A stretch of DNA of 64,000 nucleotides. Source: Aquanectria penicillioides. Taxonomy: Eukaryota > Ascomycota > Sordariomycetes > Hypocreales > Nectriaceae. The notes under the pieces are model-generated. The model did not search any database. It was not told the DNA's origin and saw only the letters and a list, made by a program, of their open reading frames with translations. The stretch lies in assembly GCA_003415625.1 (NCBI GenBank), contig PYIU01000003.1, positions 2,728,001 to 2,792,000 of the forward strand, written 5' to 3'. This document shows positions 23,501 through 34,917 of the stretch, one piece after another (within the stretch, counting starts at the first letter, position 1; every line of letters starts with the position of its first letter). A program made the position numbers and the translations under genes.

Positions 23501-24496
23501 AACGGTTCGGCTCAACTCTGTAAAGTTGCTGTCGTGTCTCGTGTGGCTCATGGATGACCTCGAGAAAGGTCGGCCACTAGCGTCAAAGGCCGGGGAGCGG
23601 ATCCTCTTCTTCCAGCCTCTCCAAAGTCGACCGAGTGTTCGGTCAAGGGCCACTCTCTCCATATCTGATTCTTCGACGACAATACGGTCAACGATGTCCG
23701 TGTGGCTCTTCTGACCATCGTTGATTTCTTTCTGGAATTTTGCACGTAATCTGTGATATGCGGCTTGTCCCGCCACCCTCAGGGTAAGTTCGCCCATGTA
23801 TTCCAAAACCGATGTTAGGAAAATGGCAACAGCGGGAGAAATGACTGCTGAAATCTGCTCGTCGGCGCCAATCTCGAGGTTCTCTTGTTCCATGTACAAA
23901 TCCTCATCTTCCTCTTCCATGTCGCCCAGTGATGAGTAGACCATGCACCTAAGTCTTGTGCGCTTCCAAACCAGCTCGAGGTCCCAGTCACGAGATGGGT
24001 CGGCACCCTGGGACTGAACATAGTCGTCCTCGTCGCCCTCGCCAAGGTACTCCCGTAGCTCTTCATCGGCATTGTTGACTGCGTCCTTGGCAAGTTTGGG
24101 CTTTAGGACCTCGGCGACGGCCGGCCGCAACGCAGTGAGTGTGGTGGCGCGAGAAAGGGAGAGGAAGTTGAAGAGAAGCTGGTCGAGAAAGTTGTTGACG
24201 AGTACCAGCGCCTCTTGGGAAACCAGAACGGTTTCTCCAGCAGGCTCAATGCCGTGCTGATCGTACCAGCTCTCGGCATGAGTCTCATGATCGTTTGTAA
24301 CAATCTGAGAGGCGGCAGAGGCCGCAATGAAAGCCGCCTCGGGGGACACTGACAGAGGTGGCGACATCAGGCTGTGGGCGATTGTAGAAGGTCGGTCACT
24401 GGAAATGCTCTGTGTTCGGGACCTCACGCCACGAGGGGGAGGGACGATGCCGGACGTAGGTCGCGACATGGTCAAATCGAGGTTCGGGGTCGCCAT
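20530..24496 (-). CDS. Large disordered protein with N-terminal H2B-H2A-like histone-fold pair; C-terminus frameshifted
   Basis: Exons 24496-21923 and 21870-20530 (as written) give 1304 residues; the 52-nt intron starts gtgagt and ends tgtag. Residues about 92-152 resemble histone H2B helix 2 to helix C: SQEALVLVNNFLDQLLFNFL, then LKPKLAKDAVNNADEELREY. Residues about 178-295 resemble H2A: SPAVAIFLTSVLEYMGELTL, RVAGQAA, then IVVEESDMERV. The remaining thousand residues are Ser/Pro-rich with acidic patches and basic (KRKTRR) patches. Four short motifs (DFAEFIK, DLIDFIR, SLAEFLR, DLAAFLR) lie at about 938, 1000, 1131 and 1255. After residue ~1274 a G-run at 20617-20622 (plus) seems one base short; with it restored the protein ends SKMFNRRKKTPLA at 20552. 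I cannot name the protein. The histone-fold reading is by eye. Confidence 0.75.
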
Positions 24497-27400
24497 GGGT
24501 GGCCACTATATGCGGGTAGACCTTTGGAGGTCTCCCAGTGCTAACTGTAAGACGGGCAGCACTCGCTGGCGAGTGATTGTTGGGGTCGGCTAGTACGTGG
24601 CAGCCGAATGAGGGGGATTATCCGGGTAGGCGCAGGCGCGGGCTCGGGGATGGGCGATCGAGGACACCTCTGTGAGATGGCGAAGAGGTGGGGAGGGCGA
24701 TACACACCACGGTGGCTGCGCGGCGGGATGCTGATGGGCGGGTGAAAGCTGAATTCTATTAGTCAACTACGCCAGTAGAAAAGAAAAGGGCTGAAACGAC
24801 AAGAAAAAGGATCAAAGTCGCATCGCCCAAGGCTCTATCTGGCTGTCTGGTGGAAGGATGCAGGACGGATGCCGGGAATGGAGCGAAGCTCATGTGTAAC
24901 CTGGACTCGCAGCCGGTGCGACCATAGGAACACAACAGCAACCAACAGCAGCTGGACCACGCGAGCGGCAGACGTCACCAAGACCTCCGGGGCCGTGCCA
25001 ATCACGGGAATGTCTCGCAGAGAGGAGATTGCGAGGGCGAGAGCGAGGAGGGGGTCAGGTGAGTCGCACGATGCGCTTGAAGGTATCCCGTCGAGGAAAA
25101 GACGTGAGTGCGCCTGTGTCTGTGGGCAGCTGCGTCTGCGGCTGCGTCTGCGTCCGTTTCTGCGTCCGTTTCTGCGTTTCCGTTTCCCGTCTGCTTGTGT
25201 CTGCGTCTTGCAGAAGCAGCGCAACCTTGGGTTGGACGACCCCCAGAGAGCCAGAGGCGAGAGCACAAGGGCGCGGGCCGAGCAAACAAAGCACCAGAGC
25301 GAATGAATGCCAATGCGCGAGACGATGGGGATGAGGGATCATGGAGAAGGACGGCCTGGAAATAGGGATGGCCAATCAAGGACGTACCTATTATAATGAA
25401 GCCGAAAAGAAGCAACGCCGACTGGATTTCGTCGGGGCAGCGCAAAAGCAAGCAACCAAGCAAGCACTCACGCACACGAAGAAAGTGGTACAATGAAGAA
25501 TGAAAGGTTTGGAATGGACAAAGCGAGGTTGGCACACTGGGCAAACTCCTGGAGGAGCAGGCCGTCTACAGTAAACCTCGTTTCACTCACCCCCTGGCTG
25601 GACCCGTCCGGTTTAGCAAGGTACCAAAGGAGGAGGAGGCAAGGTACGCAGCAATTGACTGGTGAGTGAACGGTGGAGGTGGTAGGATGGATTGGGATTA
25701 GGATTGGATCTCCTCCACCCCGTGGTCCGTCGCCTGCAGTCCTTCTGTGGGCTCTGGTGGTCCGTTCGGGGCTCCGTCGTGTGCGTCTGAGCTTCCTGCG
25801 AGTGCGAGTGTGAGTGAATGTGAGCAATGGCAGCTCGTGTGTAGCGATTCGTGCATGTGTGTGTATGTGTGTGTGCGTGAGTGAGGGTCCCCCCATTGAG
25901 GGACCTCCCCCTCCCCTCCCCCCTGCTGTGGAGGCTCCCGCTGGCTGGCGAAATGGGGGGGGGGGACCAACTTTGAGACTACAGAAGCATAGCGCACCGT
26001 CCGGGCACGGTGACAGCGCGCTGGTAGCAGAAATGTGTGGGATTGAGAAGGGTTCCTCCAACGAGCAGCGACGCCCAAGACTGCTCTAGACCAGGACGGG
26101 GATAATGGACGTCCTGTGTGTGTCGTGGTGGTCAATGGCGGATGGACGGCCGCGGTGGCTGACCGGGCCACACACTGTCCAGGACTCCAGGTCTCCAGGA
26201 GAGGATCCACCCGCGTCGGCGTTCCTGGTCAAATGCAACCAGGCTTGCCTGGTCCTCGAGTCAGACCCTCGTTCGACTGCAGCTTGCAGGCTGCAGACTG
26301 TGAGTAGTGTCGTTTCGAACGGGGTTCGTTTTCTTGGACTGGGATAGAATGGGCCAGCTTGAATTAGGAGTTTCGGGGGTGTTGTGCGTTTATTGCGATG
26401 CGATCCAGCAGTAGCGCAACGCAGCAGGTCAAGACTAAAACAACCAACCAGCAGGGGGCGGAGCAAATGCCTTCGCGAGAGCCGGACACAGTCGGATCAA
26501 GACAGTGTGGTGCAGGTAAGGAGATGGGGAGAGGTAGGTAGGCATCCCCCGTGGATTCACACACGAGCTCTCCTCTACTTGCTTACTCTTCAGGCTCACA
26601 CCTGGTCAGGAGGCAGGCACACCTTCCAGATAGAGAGGACCTTGCCAAGGTATGCAGGTAGGTATTCATATATCCGTACCGTACAGGCACCAAAAACAAC
26701 ATCTCAATCACTTCAACTCCCGTCCCTTCATCCCTCCTGCCGTTCCAGCCCTCGGCAAGCCCCGAGCCTTTGGCTGGTCTGCAAGCCGCACCTTCCAAAC
26801 AGTGTCGCCAATGAGACCACTGACGCTGATCATTGATACTGATAATGGTAGAAGTACCTATGTTGGAGGCATGATGGATACAGTGTGGCTTCGGTTGCCC
26901 CACACAGTCGAACTCCTGTTCGTTCGTTCATCCACCCTTTTTGGAACACTTCGCTCCTCAGGTTACAGGTCGGTGGTCGCAGGTTGCCTCTGAGTTCGGG
27001 GTGCTGCTGTCAGTCGACTTTTTCTTTTCTCGTCTTTGACAGCAGCCCACGGGCCCCCCAGTGTCCAACTAAGGCGCCAGGGCACAATCGGGGCGGTTTT
27101 TCGATTTTCCTTGGTGTATTTTTTTGCTTCTTTCTGGAATTTTGCTTCTTTCTCTATCGCTCAACATGCGATTCCTTCTTCATCGGCCCGGATCCTGGTC
27201 GCTTCCTCGACATGACCCAGTTGCGCTGAGACGATATGTGAATCCAACGATGGACCACACCCATGACACAGTTACATCGCTGGGCCTGTTCCCCTGGCCA
27301 GGGTTCGTTTACTCCACACGGCTTCGGCAGGATTTCATCTGCATCCATCCATCCCACCTTGCTTGTCCGGCCTCCCGGTCGCGCTGGTGCCACGCGTGGT

Positions 27401-30400
27401 GTCCTAGTCTCGACGAATTACCTTCAGTCGGGCTCAAGGCGACCTTCCTGCCGGGATAAAGCGCGCGCAGATATGGACTTCGACCTCCTCACGATTGAGC
27501 TATCGCTCTGGATTCCCCTAATCGAACTTCTCCCTGTGTCACTCGGATGCATGGTAGATTCGCAGGTTTCTTTGTTTGCCTTTCATTCATGCATCCACCT
27601 CTGCAGCCAAATATCACAACCGGTAGTTCTTTTTGTCTCTCCTAACACATTTTGCCTTCGTTTTCCCCACCAGAATCACACCTCCTTCTGTCCAAGATGT
27701 GTGTGTGTGCCGCCCGCATCCCCTGGTCTGGTATGGTTGGCTGGTTTGTTTGATTGATTCCCTCGCACAGACTCGCGCCGTCGGGCGCCCAGTCCTTTTC
27801 CGTCTTCGCATCCAGCCATCGGCGACCCGCGGTGTGGCAGCGCTTTCAACCGGTCGACGGTCTGCTCTAGCCCTTGAGCCCAGTCCGTGGCCTGCTCCAC
27901 ACGCCACGCGGATCAATGGAATGCTTGCCGCCACTGACTTCCAGTGTGTGCAGATGGCAAGCGTAGGAAAAGCTCCGTGTGAGGGCTAACAGCTAGATGC
28001 GAGACGGGAAGCAAGTCGGATATGAAAAGTCAGAGCACACAGTCTGGACTCTGGCCTATGCTTACGCTTGCCAGGGCCGCAGAGTGTCCGTCGTTTACTT
28101 CTCGAGTAAATTATCGGATCCGTAGAATAATCTGCAGTTACATCGTGTTGGCTCGGTGGCATGAGACGCAAGATTGAGTCCTGAGACTCCCGATTCTCTG
28201 TAGCAACGGGGGTGACAGTAACTTCATACCTCGTGCGCGGCACTTGCACAGCACGGAACCGTCATCGAACCAGTGGGATACCTTTTTGTCGGCGGCACTC
28301 TTCAATTCTTTGTCTCGCGAGTTTGAGAGACATGGCATTGAACTTCATTACCAAAGTCCAAAGTTTCGTCGCCTAGGAACAGCAGATGTGCACACGGCAC
28401 GTACACCCGTGTGCTCGGGCCAGTTAAAGGTATGTATGTCAGGGGGTTGATCCAAGTCCTGCAAACACTTGGCTCCAAGAATGTTCCGTCGATTCCGGGG
28501 AATACTTTTCCTACCGAGATGCTGAATGAACAGAGTACCAGGCATGTCTCAAATAAAGGACCATCAACAACGCCAAGCATGTATTAGCATTCTGACCTGC
28601 ACTCCAACATGGCTCGAAATTTGTGCTATTTGCGAGCCTTTTTGGTTTCTGCTGGTCGTCACTCTTCAACCATGAACAATGCTGCTAGCTGCGGTATCGT
28701 GAGGATCCAGCGATGATCGACCAAGATGATCCACGATGTGGCAACCGTAGGAGCCCGTCGGGGCGGGAGATTGGCTGGTCAAGGTTATTCGCATAAACCG
28801 TGTAACCCAACTACCACCAAAGGAATACACGGCGCCAGTTGGGATAGGCATCCATCGGCTAGTTGCAGTTGCCCTCATGGGACTCCTACTTTACTGCTTC
28901 AGGAGTCTCGCCCAGCCTCAAGGAATTCTCCCCCAGATCTACTTAGGCGGTATCCATTGGAAACCAGACATGCTACTTATGCAGCCTGGTCAACCTCATC
29001 ACAAAGACTCCTCCTCCTTTTTTCCATGTGAAGCAGATGATTGGCGCGAGGCTCACTGGCTTGGGTGTGTTGCTCAATCTTCGATCCTGCACGGGCGGCT
29101 GGCCACATGTCGGATATTTTTCCCGTCTCAATCCCAGTCCTAATCTCAATCCTCGGCCCAGTTCCAGTTCCGGGTAGATAGTATAGGATACTCTTTTCCC
29201 TCGTACATGACAGCTCCCAATCCGGGTGCCATCATCGTTGAGCCATGTCTCAGACACGGTGCCTCCCAAGTCCGAAGGTCTCACCAACACCTCAAGACAA
29301 GCTAGCAAGCCCGCTGCAACTGAGCCGTTGTGACATCTGGTTGGCTCTTCCCTCCCCATCACCTTCACCGTTTTGTCGCCCGATCGTCGCTCAGCTCTCC
29401 ACTAGTTTCCCCCAGCTTGTCAGTTCTACACTACCGACACCCACTTCTGGAACAGTGGATGCACCGTAGACAATCTCTGTTGTCTGCCCTCCAGTCAATC
29501 CTCCAAATCGAGTTGAGCTAGTGGAGATGATGCCACTGCACTAGCCAGCGGGACTGCTGCAAGGTCCTTATCCAAAGACAGGGGTCCCCCAGCCTCGCCT
29601 TGGCCAACATCGAATTGACGTGCCTGGAACTCCTGGGACCCTGGAGTTGTCATGACCAAGCAGGCGGGCAGGTCTCGGCTACCTATCGAACACACACAAA
29701 GTTGCTTGTTCTTGATGATAGGCTTTCTGCGTGCTGTCAACCTGGCTTCTATTTCCAACGCTTAGTGCGGATCTCCCGTACCAACCCAACCAAGGACTAT
29801 TCACGGTCCGGCAGAAGCAAACGTAACTAGTACCTACCACAATGCACAGAGGCTGGGGAGTGCATGAGGTTAGAAAAAGAAAGTAGGCGTAGCAGTTAAA
29901 GCGCTCTCGAAACGTCCATCGGCCGGCATTGAGCGCCAACGTAGTCCGTCATTGTGCTTGAACAGTGCCACCTCAGCTGCAAGGCCGCATTGTCAGGATG
30001 ATAGTGCATGCTTCTTACGTGTCCAGTGGGGGAGTCAAGCTCTGGTGCTGTGAAATCAGACATCGGCAGCGATGAGGGAGACCTTGGCTTCTATTCAATC
30101 TGGTCTATCATCTCCTCTCCATCTAGTTGTAGTGGTCTGGTGTCATTTGTCTTTGGATCGGGAGCAAGCTAGATGTAGCAAAATGGTTGTTTGATCTCGA
30201 CTTCTGGTCACGCGTCAACCAACATCCAAGATTGTCGCACGAAATAGCCAGCTGCAGGCTGCAGGCTGCAGGCCACATCGGAATCATGTAGCTGCTACGT
30301 GTTTTGGCATCGTGGCTCCCAACTCAAGTTGGAGTATTCATTGCAGTTGCGTTGTCCTTTTCAACTGCGGAACCCCAGCGAATATACCCGCCCTGTATCC

Positions 30401-31195
30401 GCGGAGAGGTTTGCTCTTTTCACTACCCGATAACCACCAACTTGACATGTCAGTTCTAAAAACAGAATTTAGTTAGTCAAGAGCAGATGCACAAATGCCC
30501 GTGAGTACGTATGTTAGTACATACCAGTAGTTGTCGCTTGCGGCAGAATGTTTCACATTCATCTCTTATTAGTCAGTAGCTCGTTTTCCGTCCAAGGTCA
30601 AGACAGCGATAGCTTGCTGGAGCAAGAATCGCGACATCTGTTCTCAGACCAAAAAAAAAATGAACCAAGATAGAAAGAAAATTTCCGGAGTGCGATACAA
30701 GCTCAGATAGCCCAATAGACTATGCTGTGCTAAGTTCTCATCTTACGTGTAAGGTCAGTGCTAGCTAGATAACAAACCAGGTAGCCCAAAACCTCTCGAA
30801 ATATCATCGATCAATCTCAACCGCCTAAAACACTCCACGTTCATAGCGAGCCCCAAAACCAGTCCAAAATCTTAATGGCTAACGACGTTGTCTTTAAACA
30901 GCTCATCTTAATTGAAACCTCTTCGAATCTAATCCTGAACGCTGAGCATTTAGTGCGTGCTGAATAGCTTCAAGGAATGGGTCCGCCGGAGTGTCTCATC
31001 CTATGGTATGGAGGTCATATAGGGAGGTATGTAACCCAGCCCACCGAGTAACCCAGGCTGCCAAGATACCCATGTCCTAAAATCGTTTAAAAAGGCCATT
31101 GTCTCCCATTGTTCGTCTTCTTCATTGTTCAAAGGTGTTGTTATACAATACCATTCTTTAACAACCAATATCGTTACTCAATCATCATCTACACA
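24497..31195. other. Long gene-poor region (6.7 kb)
   Basis: No supported gene was found over 6.7 kb, long for this compact genome. The left third (24.5-26.5 kb) is probably the promoter and leader of the histone-fold-like gene. It contains degenerate tgcgtc repeats (25130-25210) and a tgtgtatgtgtgtgtgcgtgagtg tract near 25855. Around 30246-30275 is gctgcaggctgcaggctgcagg. Splice-like sites and short hydrophobic frames occur (for example near 25385-25440, minus) but cannot be joined into a convincing gene. Since single-base losses break genes elsewhere in this window, a missed gene is possible. Confidence 0.4.
31086..31093 (+). promoter_or_regulatory. TATA-like element (TTTAAAAA) of the adhesin-like gene
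   Basis: tttaaaaa lies 110 bases upstream of the ATG at 31196, at a usual distance for a fungal TATA element. Position is the only support. Confidence 0.4.
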
Positions 31196-32092
31196 ATGCA
31201 TACCGGACTGTTGCCTCTTGCTTTATACTTGGTTCTTGTTCAAGCACCATTGTCTTCTGCTGCAAGATGCAGGCTAAGTTCGAGCAGCGCAGTCAGTAGC
31301 CAGACCAGCACCCAGACCAGCACCAAGGCCAGCACCCAGGCCAGCACCCAGACCAGCATCCAGACCAGTAGTCAGACCAGTAGTCAGACCAGTGACCAGG
31401 TCAATGGCCAGGTCAATACTCAAGCCAATGCCCATGTCAACACTCAGACCGCTACCCACACAAGTATAGAGATCACCGCAGTCACCACATCAACCACAAA
31501 GCCCCCGTCCAGTAGCAACGTGCCTACAACTCTCTCGCAATCCACGGCGAAAGCCCAGACCACAACTCAGGCCCCGAGCACTACCCTAATCCAGTCTACA
31601 ACTACATCCCAATCTGCGCCTGCCTCCACCTCATCATCGGCGGTTCCGAGCAATCCAAACAACGAGCTTGTGAATGGGTACTTCGCAAGCGGATTGCCTG
31701 GCTGGAATCCTCTTATTGAGGATGGCGCTTCATTCTCTGTCGCGAATGGAGTTGTCACGTTTTCACGTGACGCAACAAACCCTGGTGACCTCAAGGGCTT
31801 CCTGATAACGCATGACCTCGCTACCCTAGATGCCACCGCAACGTATCTGGTTACCTATTCTATCCTGTTCCAAAACAATCCTCAAGAGGACTGTGGTGTC
31901 GAGTCCTTTTTCGCTCCTGACTTTGTCCTTATTGGCTCTAATAGCCCAGACCCAGCAAACAGCGGCTGGATCGATGTCGCAGAAACATTCCAACCGCCAA
32001 GTGTTGATGGTACTAAACAGCTCCAGTTCAAATTGTCCTGCCTGAACTCAGGGTCTGTCTCTCTTAAAGACGTTGGTTTCACTCTCCAATAA
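31196..32092 (+). CDS. Secreted Ser/Thr/Gln-repeat protein with CBM-like C-terminal domain
   Basis: A single exon gives 298 residues. The N-terminus (HTGLLPLALYLVLVQAPLSS) is a signal peptide; the frame stays open 29 codons upstream, but this Met puts the signal at the start. Residues about 35-150 are low complexity: tandem four-residue units of the type (Q/K)-(T/A)-S-T and S-S-Q-T, then Thr/Ser/Pro stretches likely to be O-mannosylated. The last ~125 residues form one domain: NELVNGYFASGLPGWNP at its start, then alternating strands, a cysteine pair (EDCGVESF, FKLSCLNSG), ending in VSLKDVGFTLQ. This resembles the carbohydrate-binding jelly-roll (CBM_4_9/CenC-like) domains of secreted fungal proteins. 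A wall or adhesin role is likely. No GPI signal is visible at the C-terminus. Confidence 0.8.
   Translation: MHTGLLPLALYLVLVQAPLSSAARCRLSSSSAVSSQTSTQTSTKASTQASTQTSIQTSSQTSSQTSDQVNGQVNTQANAHVNTQTATHTSIEITAVTTSTTKPPSSSNVPTTLSQSTAKAQTTTQAPSTTLIQSTTTSQSAPASTSSSAVPSNPNNELVNGYFASGLPGWNPLIEDGASFSVANGVVTFSRDATNPGDLKGFLITHDLATLDATATYLVTYSILFQNNPQEDCGVESFFAPDFVLIGSNSPDPANSGWIDVAETFQPPSVDGTKQLQFKLSCLNSGSVSLKDVGFTLQ
31294..31450 (+). repeat. In-frame tandem repeat array (12-nt units) in the adhesin-like gene
   Basis: About a dozen imperfect 12-nt units of the form cagaccagcacc / agtagtcagacc follow each other in frame, coding four-residue Q-T-S-T, Q-A-S-T, S-S-Q-T and V-N-(G/T)-Q variants. The most alike copies are adjacent (gtagtcagaccagtagtcagacc), as expected from slippage. 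Copy number could differ between strains. Confidence 0.75.
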
Positions 32093-32415
32093 GGAATATA
32101 GTATGAGGTTGGACGGGCGATCGGGTTTCTTTTGTCAAAACTTGCAGTAGATTAGCGTGTAAAATTAGAAACAGAACTTTTCTTTGTCAAGTTTAAGCTT
32201 ATGAATAATAAATATTTACAAACTTGGGAAAACATGTCCTTTCATTTCTCGAACTTGGTCAAGCCCGTCATTACTTTCCTCCCGTCTCTATCCCAGTCCA
32301 ACCACTCGTCCGCTACGCGCTGCGCAGTGCCGGTTCAACCATGGTTGCCAACACAGTACAATTGACTGTTGTGTGAATTAGAGCTGCCAGTGTTGCCCTG
32401 ACTATTAGACTAGAA
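32093..32415. other. Convergent 3' spacer
   Basis: AT-rich sequence follows the adhesin-like gene, with aataataaatatttac near 32205 as a plausible poly(A) region. Nothing else was seen. Confidence 0.45.
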
Positions 32416-32613
32416 CTAGGCCTTAGGCATGTTCCCAAACGTACCACGTTCTCGATGTCCTGTGCATACAGGGCACGGTTTCTTTAATGGCGCCACACCC
32501 TGCAGGATAAGATCCGGGCATCCAAGCATCACATCGGCTCGGATACATTTTTGGTCGATCTCGTAACACCAGTAGGTGCAAGTCTGGCATCTAAGATTCG
32601 TACCTTGGCACAT
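32416..32613 (-). CDS. Small cysteine-rich protein (hypothetical)
   Basis: A single open frame of 65 residues starts at 32613 with MCQGTNLRCQTC. It holds eight cysteines, including a CxxC pair near the start (LRCQTCTYWC) and another near the end (KPCPVC), with charged residues between. The two CxxC knuckles suggest a small zinc-binding domain. There is no signal peptide, so it would be intracellular. Short CxxC proteins of this kind are common as lineage-specific fungal genes, but I do not recognise a named family. The regular spacing and the absence of competing frames favour a gene; small size and lack of other evidence keep confidence low. Confidence 0.4.
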   Translation of the reverse strand: MCQGTNLRCQTCTYWCYEIDQKCIRADVMLGCPDLILQGVAPLKKPCPVCTGHRERGTFGNMPKA

Positions 32614-34917
32614 GATTCTGTGTGTTTGTGATGAATCTCTAAAATGGCACTCAGTGGTTTGATATGAATCTCGAGGCAGCAGTGAAGTTGTGTGTTGAGA
32701 GTGCTAGGGTACTTGGCTTGTTGTTCAAATGGGCGAATGATGAGAAGCAGAAGGGTCATGTTTTCAAATTCCTAACATACTTATACTTACAGCTGAATGA
32801 TGACTGTATAATGTCTAACAATGGTCTTTGAACTTGTCGTGGATGTCAGGTCAAGTGGTTGAGAACAAAAAGGTTGTTCTTCTACACCCTGTTCTCTGAC
32901 CGCTGACCAGGCCAGGGTCTTGAGGCCTTCTCTTTCACAATTCCGGATGTCATGTTCCACAAGTTTGATGTTCAGTTGAAGACTTCAATAATACTTGGCA
33001 ATGAGTTGAAACATCGTCGCGGGTGATAAGCTGTTCGTTTATCAGGTGGCTGTGGCCTTGCATTCTTTGTTCAAGAAAAAGAGCCCGGCACAAGCTCCAG
33101 TCTCGCACGTTTCATAGAACCAGATTAGTCTTGCCAAGTATTGAAACAAAGACCCGAGGGCAAAATTATTTTTAGACCTGAACAAGTTGGAGTGCGTAGA
33201 GAAAAAGAATCACTGGAACAATGGAATGACAAGCTCTTGCATTGCTCAAGGGAACACTGCGGCTCCTGAAGAAATCCAACATGTTTTCCCTCTCAGGCCT
33301 CTCAGGTATGATTATTATTATGATTTGGTGATGTAACGGTTGACTCACCAACCGGATTGGATTGGCGTGTGGAATTTCTGGAAGACATAATTGTTGAGGA
33401 TCCTTCTACATCACTTCATGTCGGAGGAAACTCGGGCTCCGTTGCAACGAAACATACAAACGTAAAGGAAAATATGATTTCCAATACCGAATGGTTTCAA
33501 ACTGGTATTAAGAATGCATTAGATGTATTTCCAAATCAATATATTTCTTAGCATTCAATACTGCAACGGCTCTATTTTCACCAGTTGGCGAAGGTATAGG
33601 GTATGTCCCCTTTCACAGAACTCTACCAGGTTGTAAGTTCAAGATGTGCTATAACGAAGCGCAGAAAGAATAGCGAAGCTTGCAGTGACAATATTTCGTC
33701 GTATTCAACTAAAAATAAACTTGAATTCTACACAGGGTATATATTTGCGTTTTAACGAACCATTCTTGTTTTCCATACCACTCATGTTGACACCGTCATG
33801 ACAGATTGAGACCAGCTTGTCTACATCTCACTTAATTATGAGGCGGGCTCAATAACAACCAATAAAGCAATTTCAGTTCTTATTTTCGAGTTGAATCTTC
33901 TCGCTCTGGATGCCAGTTTCGGACATACAAATAAGGTTGCTTCCAAAACTGGGACCTTGAATGGCTTGCATTGCAGAGAGCTTGCCTAGAAGGGCAAGGC
34001 TTCAAGCCATGTGTGCAGAATGCTGTGATACGGGACGCTTACGAGTCTGACGTCTCACTTTGCATCAATGTTCAAGATAGAGACCCCATGTGGTCCACAT
34101 CTACCAACAAAAACGTCCGACTCATCCCAGCCCGGCAGTCAGGACATTTTCCAACGGTTAATCTAACCAATCTCCTCCAACAACAAGTACGCGTTTCCTC
34201 GCCCATCAGCCGACACAGCACCATTCCATTTTTACCTGAAACATACGAGTCGACCCTATCAGGACAAATCAATCCTGAGTTTTCTTGGCGGCAAGCTCGG
34301 ACAGTTGACATGGCCATGTACCTGAGAAAGGCACTGATCACCAGAAGCGGGCGGTCCGATGTCTCAGAACATCATCACTTGCTTATGGCGAAGTCAAGAG
34401 TGATAGGTCATTAAGGAACCGGAAAGCGCTCCGCTCTGCATGTCCCAAGTTTCTTCTTTGCGCGATGCTCTTTACAGTTATGACGTATCGCAGCTCGTAG
34501 TCAGGATTGGAACGGCACGTATTTTGAAACTTGTGTTGAGCCGCAGGCAGGGCTTTTGCCCGGCTGATTATGCAACATTTCCCTGTCTTGTTCAACCGCA
34601 CACAGTCTCTCTCTCACCTGGTTTATCTCGCGTCAAACAACTCAAGCTGACTGTGTCCTGCCCCATACTTATGGAGCTGACGAATCTGTCATATCGCCAA
34701 TTGCTTCTGTCAGGGGCTTCTTCATTGTCTTCGCGGGGCACATGAATCCTTATTAAAGGCCCCCGCGTCTAAGTTATTGGGCTGCCGCCGACCGTGCTAA
34801 ACTTGCTCGATCACGTCATAGTTGGCAATCAGAAGTCCTGTGGGAGCGAGTTCAATTATCTTCCCTAAGTGACAATTCACTTTTGTTTTACCTGGCTCTC
34901 ATTTCAAACAAACCAAA
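32614..34917. other. AT-richer intergenic region, possible gene relics
   Basis: No supported gene was found. Short frames at 33357-33551 (plus) and 33971-34414 (plus, 147 codons; overlapped by an 89-codon minus frame) have no recognised domain. The DNA is AT-richer than the flanking FluG-like gene. The last 50 bases before 34918 form its leader. Confidence 0.4.

Noticed and set aside
25002..25544. Minus-strand frame with hydrophobic segment (IQSALLLFGFIIIG) ending at a donor-like site
   Set aside because: It could not be joined to other exons in a consistent phase; kept only as a hint in the gene-poor region.
33971..34414. 147-codon plus-strand frame
   Set aside because: No recognised motif, and an 89-codon frame overlaps on the other strand; evidence too thin for a gene call.
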